Assembly (NCBI GenBank): GCA_023131975.1
Contig: JAGLYV010000035.1
Location: 1 to 48,957, forward strand
From: Candidatus Krumholzibacteriia bacterium
GTDB taxonomy: Bacteria; Krumholzibacteriota; Krumholzibacteriia; Krumholzibacteriales; Krumholzibacteriaceae
Length of the DNA stretch: 48,957 bases
Direction: 5' to 3'
A program made the position numbers and the translations under genes. Shown here piece by piece: positions 9,901-18,005 of the stretch; the stretch's first letter is position 1, and each line of letters begins with the position of its first letter. The notes beneath the pieces were generated by a model that searched no databases, was not told the DNA's origin, and saw nothing but the letters and a program-made list of their open reading frames with translations.

Positions 9901-10828
9901 GTGCGTACCCCGAGAAGATCCCGTTGACCATACCTCTGATATCGAGACTTCCCGGCACTCCTCGTACAGCCAGAGCCCCCTGAAGTTCTCCATATTGTGT
10001 AGTCTTAATCCCGAGCGCTCTGGTTACCTCTTCGACTTCCAGTGGCTCCGCCGCTATATTCAGGTCGAAGAACATCGAATCCGGGTCAACGGTCCCATTG
10101 ACTATCATGGTGGATTCATCGAGTTCGAGGAAAAGATCTTCGAGCCGCAGGATTCCCCCGGCGCTTCGATTCAGGTCGCCATCATCGTTACTCCACCGCA
10201 GGCCTCCATTAATATTCCTGAAATGCAGCATCCTCCTGATATCTTCTCCACTACCGCTTTCTATATCGATCTTCAAACCGTCGCTATCAGCAGTGATACG
10301 CCCGTCCAGATCCAGTTTCCTGACGGCATCGGCCATCCTGGGCCCCTGGTATATAAACTGTCCCTCTCTGATGACGAACCTGCGGATCTCAAAAGAGGGG
10401 TTTGTGCCCGCCACGTCACCCCCTGAATGTGGGAAAACGTTGATTCCGGATGTGTCCGGTTTTATCCATACATGCGGCCTGTCGAAGATGATAGTCTTGA
10501 TAACCGGGTTCATGCTGAACATGGAATGCAGGTCATATTCACACTGTAATCTCTCTATTCGGACTACATCATAGGAAAAGTCATCCCCATTATACCTGAC
10601 ATACAGCCCGTCAAAGGTAACGTTCTTCAGAGGATTACCGGAAAGACGGTCGATATGAAGAGAAAACCTGGTGCCCGCAAAAAAGAACCTTGTAAGCATC
10701 TGGCTCGCCCTGTGGGCAAAGAAATCGGTGTGAAATATCAACAAGAGGACAATAATTACCGTCATGGACAAGGCTATTATCAGCGATATCCAGGAAGTTA
10801 TTTTTGATTTCAGTAACCGCTTGACCAA
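6926..10828 (-). CDS. tamB: TamB-like translocation and assembly module protein (AsmA/DUF490 family)
   Basis: The 1300-residue protein has one N-terminal membrane anchor (about residues 13-35). A very long, repetitive beta-rich region follows, with recurrent segments such as 'G.h.hdg....' typical of the AsmA/TamB beta-taco fold. The C-terminal TamB domain (about 950-1300) ends in VDLKIRWEF, the usual C-terminal aromatic strand. TamB spans the periplasm and works with TamA in outer-membrane protein insertion; AsmA relatives move phospholipid between membranes. It starts 15 bases after the tamA stop, so the two are clearly cotranscribed. The length is normal for the family. Confidence 0.9.
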   Translation of the reverse strand: MVKRLLKSKITSWISLIIALSMTVIIVLLLIFHTDFFAHRASQMLTRFFFAGTRFSLHIDRLSGNPLKNVTFDGLYVRYNGDDFSYDVVRIERLQCEYDLHSMFSMNPVIKTIIFDRPHVWIKPDTSGINVFPHSGGDVAGTNPSFEIRRFVIREGQFIYQGPRMADAVRKLDLDGRITADSDGLKIDIESGSGEDIRRMLHFRNINGGLRWSNDDGDLNRSAGGILRLEDLFLELDESTMIVNGTVDPDSMFFDLNIAAEPLEVEEVTRALGIKTTQYGELQGALAVRGVPGSLDIRGMVNGIFSGYALESFRIDMSWRSPVLLMNRGWGRFNGSEIDGTGELVLGGNYSVSLQLDAKGLDLSAGFVRGVNLPETMLNGLIKLDYGPSPAGLRFDLDLQEGHFRGIPFDSGRIIGGFVADTTTFHSIVLESPTHDIRSDGLITTGGGIKFYFDLNAARQDTLFPYFDIEEYRGDVSLNGIWEGNLKEWDLIANGRFSNLEYEFTKVSTGDVKLILKKRESSDFFMEMEGDTCHVGPIPFDDMALSLEYIDGITDIKKLRLSRPGFLGEASISVSADDGEVSIIVQNAEINVLGEDWTSGGASEITLESGKIDIHDIQLHSKMGALYLDGRYESRERKIDSALRFERLGLSLVEEAGIVSVPLEGRTRGSLSLSGSISDPCFDLDISAGPAAVDSIEIDSIRLVAEYSEGVTAIDNMRVASPGGTFMLSGSLSGLRYVEAFGGNGRGWDELSLDIRTECDNLEMAPFLRMTDRSFFNGGKFTGTVSVRDSLVHPSIVMEGVIDSLASDPITLHGVRFDASVDKDGFLMEGSLLCPGGKEGFFSGKIPVEEADWFYSPAGNEPLNLELDMKESDLADFTEMTDVVAEAGGRYSVGLRIDGTFNDPKLHGELNLFDGTFRFSGMEERFRDVNATVILEDTLITITSLVGREGRDGTFDCGGTITLDGWRPSRYDLGASLDKFLLASIPDIMAVVSGDLKVGTLEHEGRLVPSITGMLDVNRAEVYFDIGEFSSTGTKGTMELPRWLAEIELEARGNTWIKTPDANVEMQGNVTIHHDRRGTYLRGKLDLIRGWYNVYNNKFRVKTGRLEFVHAESMRPIVDIEAETLDPEGRKIYLLLSWHQDDIEPRLSLYHEDPGYSETDIWKMLGGGVVGGEDGTEAGWRALNTAQNLAANYVEKMLNSQMEGITIELEASGGAGGVSSGFELNQTVVAIGKYLSEGLYVKYKQGLSISTARHFEVEYRLSRLFQIRSEVIMYSEKLIQGGSRRSGDEYNVDLKIRWEF

Positions 10829-10843
10829 ATTCAGAGCTCCCTG

Positions 10844-12781
10844 TTAGAAGATCTGTCCGAGACTTATATGAAGACGATAATCAAAATCCATATCTACCGA
10901 CCTGACCACAGGGAATCCCAGATCTATTCTGATCGGCCCGACTGGTGTGTAATATCTGATTCCAAAACCTATACTTACCCTGAGATCATCGGGCATGACT
11001 TCGGCTTCCTCGCGAAACAGGTTAAAGTCATGCATTGAGATATCATCAAATCCATTCCATGAATTGCCCGCGTCTATGAAAGCCGCACCGCCGAAATTGT
11101 ATTTCGAAATGTAAGGGATAGGAAACCTCAGTTCCAGATTGGTCAGTACCATCACATTCCCTCCCTTGGATTCTCCTGTGCTGCCGACAGGCCCCAGAGA
11201 GTTCTCTTCATATCCGCGCACCGAATTGCCTCCACCAAGAAAAAATCTGCTTTCCACGGGCAATCCCGCTTCCCTGCTGTCCCCAAAAGCTCTGGCATAT
11301 CCGACTCTTATCCTGTACGCGATAGTCGTACTCTCACCCATCGTACGATACTCCTGATAAGATGGAATGATGGAATAGTAATTATCCTCGCCCCCCAGGA
11401 TCCCCCCCGCTATTCTGCTCTCAAAAGTGATATAATGTCCCCGCCTTGGATTGAAATAGAAATCCCGCGTATCTCTCCTGAATGTGGCATCGATAGAGCG
11501 ACGTCTGGATTTTTCTTTTTCATCCACGACCGCCTCTCTTCGCACCTTCTCATAAAAATATCCGAGTAGAAACGAAGTGTGGCGTGAAAACCTTCTCGAT
11601 ACCGTTCCATTGAAACTGACCGCCTCCACGACAATAGGCTCCACGGTGGCATCACGTTCGTAAAAGGCTCCTATGATAAAAGTATTCCAGGTGGAAAGAA
11701 TATGGGGAAAGGCCAGCTCCATCTCATGCCTCTCGAATTTATTCTCAAGATCCATCCTGTCTATCGAATAATCCCCTTCACGGAACAGGCTGAAAGCGAA
11801 TTCGCTTCTGGTGTTCAAAGCGTACCCTCTGCCCAGCACGTTTCTCTGACCCCACTCCGCGAATACTCTGTTAGCATGTACATTCCCCACACCAAATCCG
11901 GTCTCTACATAACCCATCTTCCGCTCACGGACCTGAAGGTGCAGGTCAACGCTCCCCTTCTCAATATCAAGTGCTCTGGGCTCCACCTCCACCGATGTAA
12001 AACAACCCGTACTGTATAGATTCTGTTTGCTCTCTACGATTTTCGCCAGGTTGAAGTATTCTCCACTCCGCACCCGAAGTTCCCGCCTGATCAGCCTTTC
12101 CACCACGGAACCATTACCAGATATAAATATATCCTTTATCTTTATCGGGTTTCCCGGAGCCATCTCCCACGAGATGTCGACTCGCGCGGAATCGACGACA
12201 GTCTCACAGGAAACCATGGCACCAAGATACCCTCTTTCGAAGAATTTACTGAATATCGTATACTTATCGACATCGAGAAGGTTTGGATTGTACGGCTTAT
12301 CTTCTGTCAGCTTCAGGCCTTTTCGCAATTCACTGTCATCGATCAGGGAACTTCTGCCCAGCGACAGGGTTCGTACCGTCGTCTGAACTCCTTCGTTTAT
12401 CATTATCCTGATCGATACGCTGTTGTCACTTTCATCCCTGTCGAGTGATTCAAGCGACACCGATGCATCAAAGAAACCATTAATATTATAAAAAGTCCTG
12501 ACAGCCTCTATGTCCCGTCTCAGAAAATCTCTCCTGAAAGACGGCTTTCTGAAGAAGCTGAAGAATCCCGCTTCCCTGGTCCTCATCCTCTTCTTTAAAA
12601 CTTTGTCTTCGAAAGACCTGTTTCCCAGAATGACGATCTTTTTTACAGTGGGCAGGTCTGCTCCGAAATCATCGGCAGACAGGGGTACGGACAGTACCGC
12701 GAGTACAATGACAGCCAGAAAGACCGTCTTAAGTCTGACCGGAGAGAATCTGGACTTATTCCATACCATTACGATTGACAT
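10844..12781 (-). CDS. tamA: TamA-like Omp85 outer-membrane assembly protein
   Basis: After a signal peptide ending near PLSADD there are about three POTRA domains, the first starting at VKKIVILGNRSFED. A 16-strand Omp85 barrel follows, with the L6 motif VRGYEENSLGP and a C-terminal IF. Three POTRAs and a tamB partner favour TamA over BamA, which usually has five, but a role as the main BamA cannot be excluded from this window. The reading frame is open to 12880, but that extension overlaps the divergent promoter and does not look like a signal peptide. I place the start at the ATG at 12781; the ATG at 12769 is nearly as good. No ideal ribosome-binding site is present for either. Confidence 0.85.
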   Translation of the reverse strand: MSIVMVWNKSRFSPVRLKTVFLAVIVLAVLSVPLSADDFGADLPTVKKIVILGNRSFEDKVLKKRMRTREAGFFSFFRKPSFRRDFLRRDIEAVRTFYNINGFFDASVSLESLDRDESDNSVSIRIMINEGVQTTVRTLSLGRSSLIDDSELRKGLKLTEDKPYNPNLLDVDKYTIFSKFFERGYLGAMVSCETVVDSARVDISWEMAPGNPIKIKDIFISGNGSVVERLIRRELRVRSGEYFNLAKIVESKQNLYSTGCFTSVEVEPRALDIEKGSVDLHLQVRERKMGYVETGFGVGNVHANRVFAEWGQRNVLGRGYALNTRSEFAFSLFREGDYSIDRMDLENKFERHEMELAFPHILSTWNTFIIGAFYERDATVEPIVVEAVSFNGTVSRRFSRHTSFLLGYFYEKVRREAVVDEKEKSRRRSIDATFRRDTRDFYFNPRRGHYITFESRIAGGILGGEDNYYSIIPSYQEYRTMGESTTIAYRIRVGYARAFGDSREAGLPVESRFFLGGGNSVRGYEENSLGPVGSTGESKGGNVMVLTNLELRFPIPYISKYNFGGAAFIDAGNSWNGFDDISMHDFNLFREEAEVMPDDLRVSIGFGIRYYTPVGPIRIDLGFPVVRSVDMDFDYRLHISLGQIF

Positions 12782-12826
12782 AATCCCCATTGATATTGTT
12801 ATATATGACAATGGAACGAGATACAA
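12775..12826. promoter_or_regulatory. Overlapping divergent promoters (tamA and small lipoprotein)
   Basis: On the minus strand TTGTAT (12821-12826) and TATAAC (12798-12803) are 17 bases apart, reading toward tamA. On the plus strand TTGACA (12775-12780) and TATATA (12800-12805) are 19 bases apart, reading toward the small lipoprotein gene. The two -10 elements share the same AT-rich core, so the transcripts probably compete. The spacing on the plus strand is longer than ideal. Confidence 0.45.
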
Positions 12827-12912
12827 TACAATCAGAGACTGGTGGACAGGTCGCCCATAGCCATGACAAGCCCGGTCCATACTGGAGGGTCTCCCTGATT
12901 TTTCGACGCCCC

Positions 12913-13224
12913 ATGATCCTCACATTCTGCGCGGTCCTTATCGCGACTACCATCGGTTGCTCAAAACCGCAGGAAATAGCCTCCGAGAAAAACAGCACAC
13001 TTACCCCGGATGAACGATATATCGTTCAACTCTATATGAAAATAAACGATTTAGAGAAAAATCTCCAAGAGAATCCATCTGATAGCATAAAAAAATGGGA
13101 TGAACTCCGCGGGGAGGTCGATGAGGATAGAATCCGGGCGATTCTGACCGACCTCGAGAAAGACCCCGAAAGGTGGCTTCCCGTCTACGGAAGAATCACA
13201 GAATTACTCGACAGAAAAGAGTAA
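12913..13224 (+). CDS. Small putative lipoprotein of unknown function
   Basis: From the ATG at 12913 the protein has 103 residues. It opens with a classic lipoprotein signal, MILTFCAVLIATTIGC, followed by Ser-Lys. The mature part is charged and helical, with no family I recognise. The start is uncertain: no Shine-Dalgarno sequence precedes this ATG. A GGAGG at 12884-12888 is well placed for a rare CTG start at 12895, which would add Arg-Arg before the hydrophobic core. The frame is also open upstream to 12790. The gene sits between tamA (divergent) and rseP (convergent, stop codons 3 bases apart). Its location suggests an envelope role, but this is inference only. Confidence 0.6.
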   Translation: MILTFCAVLIATTIGCSKPQEIASEKNSTLTPDERYIVQLYMKINDLEKNLQENPSDSIKKWDELRGEVDEDRIRAILTDLEKDPERWLPVYGRITELLDRKE

Positions 13225-13227
13225 ACC

Positions 13228-14580
13228 TCATCTCATAAGATTAAAGATATCCAGGAACAGGATAAATGCCATCAGTGCGATCAGTATGTAGAACCCTATC
13301 TGCAGCATCACATTCTGGACCTTCGGACTCGGTTTCACACCAGTCGTACCTTCCAGCAGGAACAGGACAAAATGCCCCCCGTCGAATGGAAGTATCGGCA
13401 ACAGGTTGAATATGGCCAGGTTCATCGAAAAGAATGCCAGGAAATTAATCAGATAGCTGAATCCCCACCTGATCATATCGCCTGCCATCACTCCCACCCT
13501 GATAGGACCACCAACGGCGCGCAGGGTAGCTTTACCGGTGACAAGTTTCCCCAGAAAATCAATGATCGCCATGAACAGATTGTTGAAAGCCCTCGTCCCA
13601 TAAACAACTGATTCGCTGAATGATACAGGGACCTTGTCGTAGTACTCACCAACACCTATCGCTCCGACCTGGACCACGTCCAGCTTTTCTCCCTGCGAGG
13701 GAGCGTCCATCCCTGTCGGTGTGATCATCGCGGAAAGAAATTCTTCGTCCTGCCTCCACGTGAATTTCAATGGAATCCCGTTATGGGAATATATCTTCTC
13801 TGCGACTTCTATGTATGTGTACACAAGTGTATCGTTTATTGCGATGATCTCCGCGCCTCTTTTCAGCCCTGCCTCTTCTGCCGGACTGTCTCGCTTTACG
13901 TCTCCGATCCTGGCCGGGCCAGACGAAAATATCCCGAGGGTCAGCCTTTCGGCTTCTTCATCCCACCTGGGTACAATAGAAAAGGTCAGGGTCTCTTCGC
14001 CCCTCAGTATCTTGAAAGTGGATCGTACGCCCTCTTCGTAAACGACCAGATCTCTTATCTGCGAATCCTTATCGAGGCCATGGTCGTTGATCTCGATCAC
14101 TCTGTCTCCACGGAGAAGGCCTGCCTCCTCGGCAGGTGACCCCGCGACGACTCCGCTGATTATAGAATCAGGTTCTCTGACAAAGATCCCCTGTCCCCAG
14201 ATATTGAATATATAGAGCAGAAGCGCCAGGACCGCGTTCATTACCGGTCCGGCCAGAACCACAGACATCCTCTGATAGGGGTTCTTGTTCCTGTAGAGCC
14301 GGTGTTCTGGAATATCCAGGTCATCGACCTTTTCCTCGCCATCTTTCTTGCCTCCCTCGTCCGCATCTTCCCCGGCAAACTTTACGTATCCCCCGAAAGG
14401 AAGAGCGGATATGGCGTATTCTGTCTCTCCCCATTTGAACTTCAGGATCTTCGGGCCAAAACCCATGGAAAAGGTGATTACATATATCCCGTTCATCTTT
14501 GCGACCAGAAAATGTCCCAGTTCATGAACAAGTATCACGATGCTCAAAACAAATAGAAATGCGGCTATAGTCAGTAACAT
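13228..14580 (-). CDS. rseP: RseP-type site-2 intramembrane zinc metalloprotease
   Basis: The 450-residue membrane protein has HELGH near the N-terminus (zinc ligands). Two PDZ domains follow, with GSPAEEAGLLRGD and DSPAEEAGLKRGA. The second zinc motif near the C-terminus reads NLLPILPFDGGH; the usual LDG is FDG here, with the Asp kept. RseP cleaves transmembrane anti-sigma factors and signal-peptide remnants, often after a DegS-type cut. The start overlaps the dxr stop by 10 bases, giving translational coupling. The order cdsA-dxr-rseP is widespread in bacteria. The stop converges with the small lipoprotein gene and no terminator is visible between them. Confidence 0.95.
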   Translation of the reverse strand: MLLTIAAFLFVLSIVILVHELGHFLVAKMNGIYVITFSMGFGPKILKFKWGETEYAISALPFGGYVKFAGEDADEGGKKDGEEKVDDLDIPEHRLYRNKNPYQRMSVVLAGPVMNAVLALLLYIFNIWGQGIFVREPDSIISGVVAGSPAEEAGLLRGDRVIEINDHGLDKDSQIRDLVVYEEGVRSTFKILRGEETLTFSIVPRWDEEAERLTLGIFSSGPARIGDVKRDSPAEEAGLKRGAEIIAINDTLVYTYIEVAEKIYSHNGIPLKFTWRQDEEFLSAMITPTGMDAPSQGEKLDVVQVGAIGVGEYYDKVPVSFSESVVYGTRAFNNLFMAIIDFLGKLVTGKATLRAVGGPIRVGVMAGDMIRWGFSYLINFLAFFSMNLAIFNLLPILPFDGGHFVLFLLEGTTGVKPSPKVQNVMLQIGFYILIALMAFILFLDIFNLMR

Positions 14581-15752
14581 GTATCCTCCGTAACCCCTTC
14601 TATCCCGGCATATTTATCGCGCAGGAATTCTCTGGTCCATCTATCAGCCTCCAGAACGTCTCCGACAGTCTCTATCTTTGCCGGAGAATGCGCTGAGAGG
14701 GCTTCCTCTATCCATTCAATTATCGCCATAAACCCTATTCTACCCGACAGAAAATTTGATACAGCCATTTCGTCGGCAGCGTTGAGTACGACAGGAGCCG
14801 TACCTCCGGTCCTCATCGCCTCTACACTCAGTTCAAACCCCCGAAACCTTCCCTTCTCCAGGGAATGAAATTCGAGACTGCAGAGCTCATCGAGAGACAG
14901 CTCCTTCCATGGAAACTCTCTGACTTCGGGAAAGAAGAAAGCATTCATTATCGGCAATCTCATATCCGGAGGACTGAGATGTGCAAGAAGCGAACCATCT
15001 CGCATCCTGATCAGGGAATGTACTATAGACTGCGGATGTATGACAACCTTGATATCATCTATGGGAAAATCAAACAGCCAGTGTGCCTCAATGACTTCCA
15101 GTCCCTTATTGATCATGTGAGCCGAATCAACAGTCACTTTCTTCCCCATGTTCCAGGTAGGATGGTCAAGGACCTGTTCGAGAGTCACATCGACCAATGT
15201 CTCCGGATCCCTGTTAAAAAACGGGCCTCCGGAAGCGGTAAGGACAAGCTCCGTAGTCTTGTCTCGATTCCCGGACAGACACCTGCTCAGGGAGAAGTGC
15301 TCACTGTCCACAGGGATTATCCTTTCCCTGTCCTTACCGACCATTCCCATGACCAGCCCGCCTCCCGTAACAAGGCTCTCCTTGTTTGCGAGAGCCACAC
15401 TGCATCCGCATTCAAGAGATGTGATAGTGGGCATCAGGCCGGATATCCCTACAAGAGCATTTACGACAAGATCAGGAGAGGTCTCCCGGATCATGGCCTC
15501 GATGCCAGTCGGGCCGGTTCCCACCAGCCTCCCGGCGAAAGACCCGTCTGAAGAAAGCAGGCCCTGCAGGAGGTCATCATCCCTGATAGTAAATTTCGCC
15601 TCCGGGAACTCGACAAGCTGTTTTTCGAGCAAATCGACGTTTCTGCCCGCTGCCAGCCCTACGACCTCGATATCACCTATACCTGCGCCAGCTATCTCCA
15701 GAGCAGCCTTTCCTATCGATCCTGTCGACCCGAGAATCAAAACCTTTTTCAA
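14571..15752 (-). CDS. dxr: 1-deoxy-D-xylulose-5-phosphate reductoisomerase
   Basis: This 393-residue enzyme of the non-mevalonate isoprenoid pathway converts DXP to MEP with NADPH. The N-terminal dinucleotide motif is GSTGSIGKAALEIA. NKESLVTGG, the metal motif VDSEH and the substrate motif TASGGPF follow. The loop normally reading DSATxMNKGLE is DSAHMINKGLE here: Asn, Lys and Glu are kept but the Thr is replaced by His. It lies 11 bases after cdsA and overlaps rseP. Together with uppS and cdsA it supplies isoprenoid and lipid precursors for the envelope. Confidence 0.95.
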   Translation of the reverse strand: MKKVLILGSTGSIGKAALEIAGAGIGDIEVVGLAAGRNVDLLEKQLVEFPEAKFTIRDDDLLQGLLSSDGSFAGRLVGTGPTGIEAMIRETSPDLVVNALVGISGLMPTITSLECGCSVALANKESLVTGGGLVMGMVGKDRERIIPVDSEHFSLSRCLSGNRDKTTELVLTASGGPFFNRDPETLVDVTLEQVLDHPTWNMGKKVTVDSAHMINKGLEVIEAHWLFDFPIDDIKVVIHPQSIVHSLIRMRDGSLLAHLSPPDMRLPIMNAFFFPEVREFPWKELSLDELCSLEFHSLEKGRFRGFELSVEAMRTGGTAPVVLNAADEMAVSNFLSGRIGFMAIIEWIEEALSAHSPAKIETVGDVLEADRWTREFLRDKYAGIEGVTEDTCY

Positions 15753-15763
15753 AAAAGACCTTC

Positions 15764-16648
15764 TTATTCGAGAATAAAATATTTTAGAAAATAATAGATC
15801 ATAGGCGCCGTAAAAAGCAGAGAATCGAATCTATCAAGGACTCCTCCATGCCCCGGTATCGCTCCGGATGAATCCTTTATCTTCACGTCACGTTTCAGCA
15901 TCGACTCGACAAGATCACCCAGTTGACCAATGATCGAAGCCATGAATGCCAGCCCTATGGCCTCATATATCCCCAGGAAAGTAAGCAATGTCTGCCTGAC
16001 GATCAGTATTCCCGCAATTGAGAATACGAGTCCGCCCAGGGCACCTTCGATCGTCTTTCCCGGTGATATCGACGGAAAAAGCTTGTGCTTACCAAACAAC
16101 CTGCCGATCGTATAGGCTCCCGTATCGTAGCACCATGTCAGCGTAAAGATCATTATAACGAAGTAATATCCGTACCTGTATTCCAGGCCCGCGAGGACGG
16201 GGAGTTCCCGTATGAGAACAAGATGGCTCCCGAGCCATGCGACATAGAGGACGCCAAAAACAGTAACGGAGATATGATATACCGCAAGCCCCTTCTCTCT
16301 TCTCGCCAGTTCCATCAGCATAATACCGATAAAGATAATACTCAGGAGAAAATTCACGTATATACCCTGCTGGAAGAATATGTACCATGGAAGGGCAATG
16401 CCACTGAGGATCCCTATAGTCTTGTAGGGAGACAACCCCTTGACTTCCATCATCCTGTAAAACTCCAGCAGACCGACCAGGATGATGATGTCAATGAGTA
16501 TCAGGTAGTATATACCTCCCCGCCACGCGATGACTAAAAGGCATGGAAGGAAGATGGCGGACATGACCAGGCGAAGAAACAGGGAACTCGATTTATCCGA
16601 CCCTGACTTTTTCTTTTCACCCTCATTCTGATATCCGATATCGCTCAT
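15764..16648 (-). CDS. cdsA: Phosphatidate cytidylyltransferase (CDP-diacylglycerol synthase)
   Basis: The 294-residue protein has a charged cytoplasmic N-terminus (about 25 residues) followed by about eight hydrophobic segments. The CdsA signature near the C-terminus is clear: SMLKRDVKIKDSS, then IPGHGGVLDRFDS. CdsA makes CDP-diacylglycerol from CTP and phosphatidic acid, the branch point to all major phospholipids. Its ATG overlaps the uppS stop by four bases, and it is followed by dxr after 11 bases. Length and topology are normal. Confidence 0.95.
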   Translation of the reverse strand: MSDIGYQNEGEKKKSGSDKSSSLFLRLVMSAIFLPCLLVIAWRGGIYYLILIDIIILVGLLEFYRMMEVKGLSPYKTIGILSGIALPWYIFFQQGIYVNFLLSIIFIGIMLMELARREKGLAVYHISVTVFGVLYVAWLGSHLVLIRELPVLAGLEYRYGYYFVIMIFTLTWCYDTGAYTIGRLFGKHKLFPSISPGKTIEGALGGLVFSIAGILIVRQTLLTFLGIYEAIGLAFMASIIGQLGDLVESMLKRDVKIKDSSGAIPGHGGVLDRFDSLLFTAPMIYYFLKYFILE

Positions 16649-17394
16649 TTCCGACTCTTCACTCCTCCAAACCGCCTCTCGCGCCCCATAAAATCATTCA
16701 CTGCCGCCAGCAGATGTTCCTCCCTGAAATCCGGCCAGTAGAGATCCGTTACGAATATCTCCGAATAAGCGATCTGCCACAACAAAAAATTACTTACCCT
16801 GAGTTCCCCACTACTCCTGATCAACAGATCCGGATAAGGAAGGTCGGGCGAATAGAGGTAGCTCCTGAATGTCTCTTCATCTATCGTGCCAGCACTGATC
16901 TTCCCCTCACCGGCATCCTCCGTGATCCTGTTTACCGCATCCAGTATTTCAGCTCTGCCACTATAACTGAGACAGAGATTCAGGATCATGCCGTCGTTAC
17001 CAGAAAGCTTCTCGATCGTCTTCTCGAGTTCTTTTCGGGTCACATCGGGAAGAAGTTCAAGTCGGCCCATAGCTCTCAGCCTGACATTGTTCTCATTCAG
17101 TTCCAGGTATTCAGATCTCAAGACATTTCTGAGAAAGGTCATAAGGGCCTGGACCTCGCGTTTCGGCCGGGTCCAGTTTTCCAGAGAGAATGTATAGAGG
17201 GAAAGCACGGAAATCCCGAGTTTGGCAGCAGTGCGCACGACACATCTCACCGATTCCCTGCCGGCCCGGTGTCCCGCTATACGGGGCAATTTGCGCTGCT
17301 TTGCCCACCTGCCGTTTCCATCCATTATTATGGCAATGTGGTCAGGCAGCCTCCGATCGCCTTTCAGCGCGGCGATCTCCTTTTCCAGATCCAT
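16645..17394 (-). CDS. uppS: Undecaprenyl (di-trans,poly-cis-decaprenylcistransferase) diphosphate synthase
   Basis: The 249-residue cis-prenyltransferase has all key motifs: HIAIIMDGNGRWA with the catalytic Asp near the N-terminus, GHRAG, LYTFSLENW, and the C-terminal block DLLIRSSGELRVSNFLLWQ with the isopentenyl-diphosphate-binding Arg residues. It elongates farnesyl diphosphate to the C55 carrier used for peptidoglycan and surface glycans. It starts 35 bases after frr and overlaps cdsA by four bases, in the conserved order frr-uppS-cdsA-dxr. Confidence 0.95.
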   Translation of the reverse strand: MDLEKEIAALKGDRRLPDHIAIIMDGNGRWAKQRKLPRIAGHRAGRESVRCVVRTAAKLGISVLSLYTFSLENWTRPKREVQALMTFLRNVLRSEYLELNENNVRLRAMGRLELLPDVTRKELEKTIEKLSGNDGMILNLCLSYSGRAEILDAVNRITEDAGEGKISAGTIDEETFRSYLYSPDLPYPDLLIRSSGELRVSNFLLWQIAYSEIFVTDLYWPDFREEHLLAAVNDFMGRERRFGGVKSRK

Positions 17395-17429
17395 CGATTA
17401 TCCATTCTGCCGTATATCTTCAGCAACAC

Positions 17430-17993
17430 TTAAAACTCGAGTATCTCTTTTTCCTTGGCATGGGACACCTTATCCAGATCTTCGATAGACTTGTCCGTCA
17501 GCTCCTGGATTTCTTTGTGGTAGCGATGGTGATCGTCCTCGGGTATCTCATGGCTTTTTTCAAGTTTCTTTAATTTTTCGTTCGCGTCCCGTCGGATGTT
17601 CCTGATCGCGACTTTTCCCTCTTCGACCATATGTTTCACTGTCTTGACAAGTTCGAGTCTTCTTTCCTCCGTGAGCGGGGGAAGAGGAATCCTTAGAAAA
17701 TTTCCATCACTCTGTGGGTTCAGCCCGAGATTCGATGATTGAATCGCCTTAACGATTTCGGCCACCATAGGTTTTTCCCATGGCTGTACCGTTATGAGTT
17801 TGGCATCGGGAACAGCAATATTGGCCACCTGGTTCAGTGGGACCATAGAACCATAATAGTCGACCCTGATACTGTCCAGGATGGTCGGCGAAGCCTTTCC
17901 CGTCCTGACTGTGGACAGTTCCGCCTCGACGTTCTCAATGGATTTATTCATATGATCTTCGGTTTCCGTAAAAATCGCATCGACCTGATCCAT
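17430..17993 (-). CDS. frr: Ribosome recycling factor
   Basis: The 187-residue protein matches the family over its full length (E. coli RRF has 185). It has the helical N-terminus with LSTVRTGKASP, then VPLNQVANI and ITVQPWEKPM. The C-terminal helix carries RNIRRDANEKLKKL. RRF works with EF-G to split the post-termination ribosome. A GAGGAGG ribosome-binding site precedes the ATG, and the gene follows pyrH by 12 bases. Confidence 0.97.
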   Translation of the reverse strand: MDQVDAIFTETEDHMNKSIENVEAELSTVRTGKASPTILDSIRVDYYGSMVPLNQVANIAVPDAKLITVQPWEKPMVAEIVKAIQSSNLGLNPQSDGNFLRIPLPPLTEERRLELVKTVKHMVEEGKVAIRNIRRDANEKLKKLEKSHEIPEDDHHRYHKEIQELTDKSIEDLDKVSHAKEKEILEF

Positions 17994-18005
17994 CTGACTT
18001 CCTCC

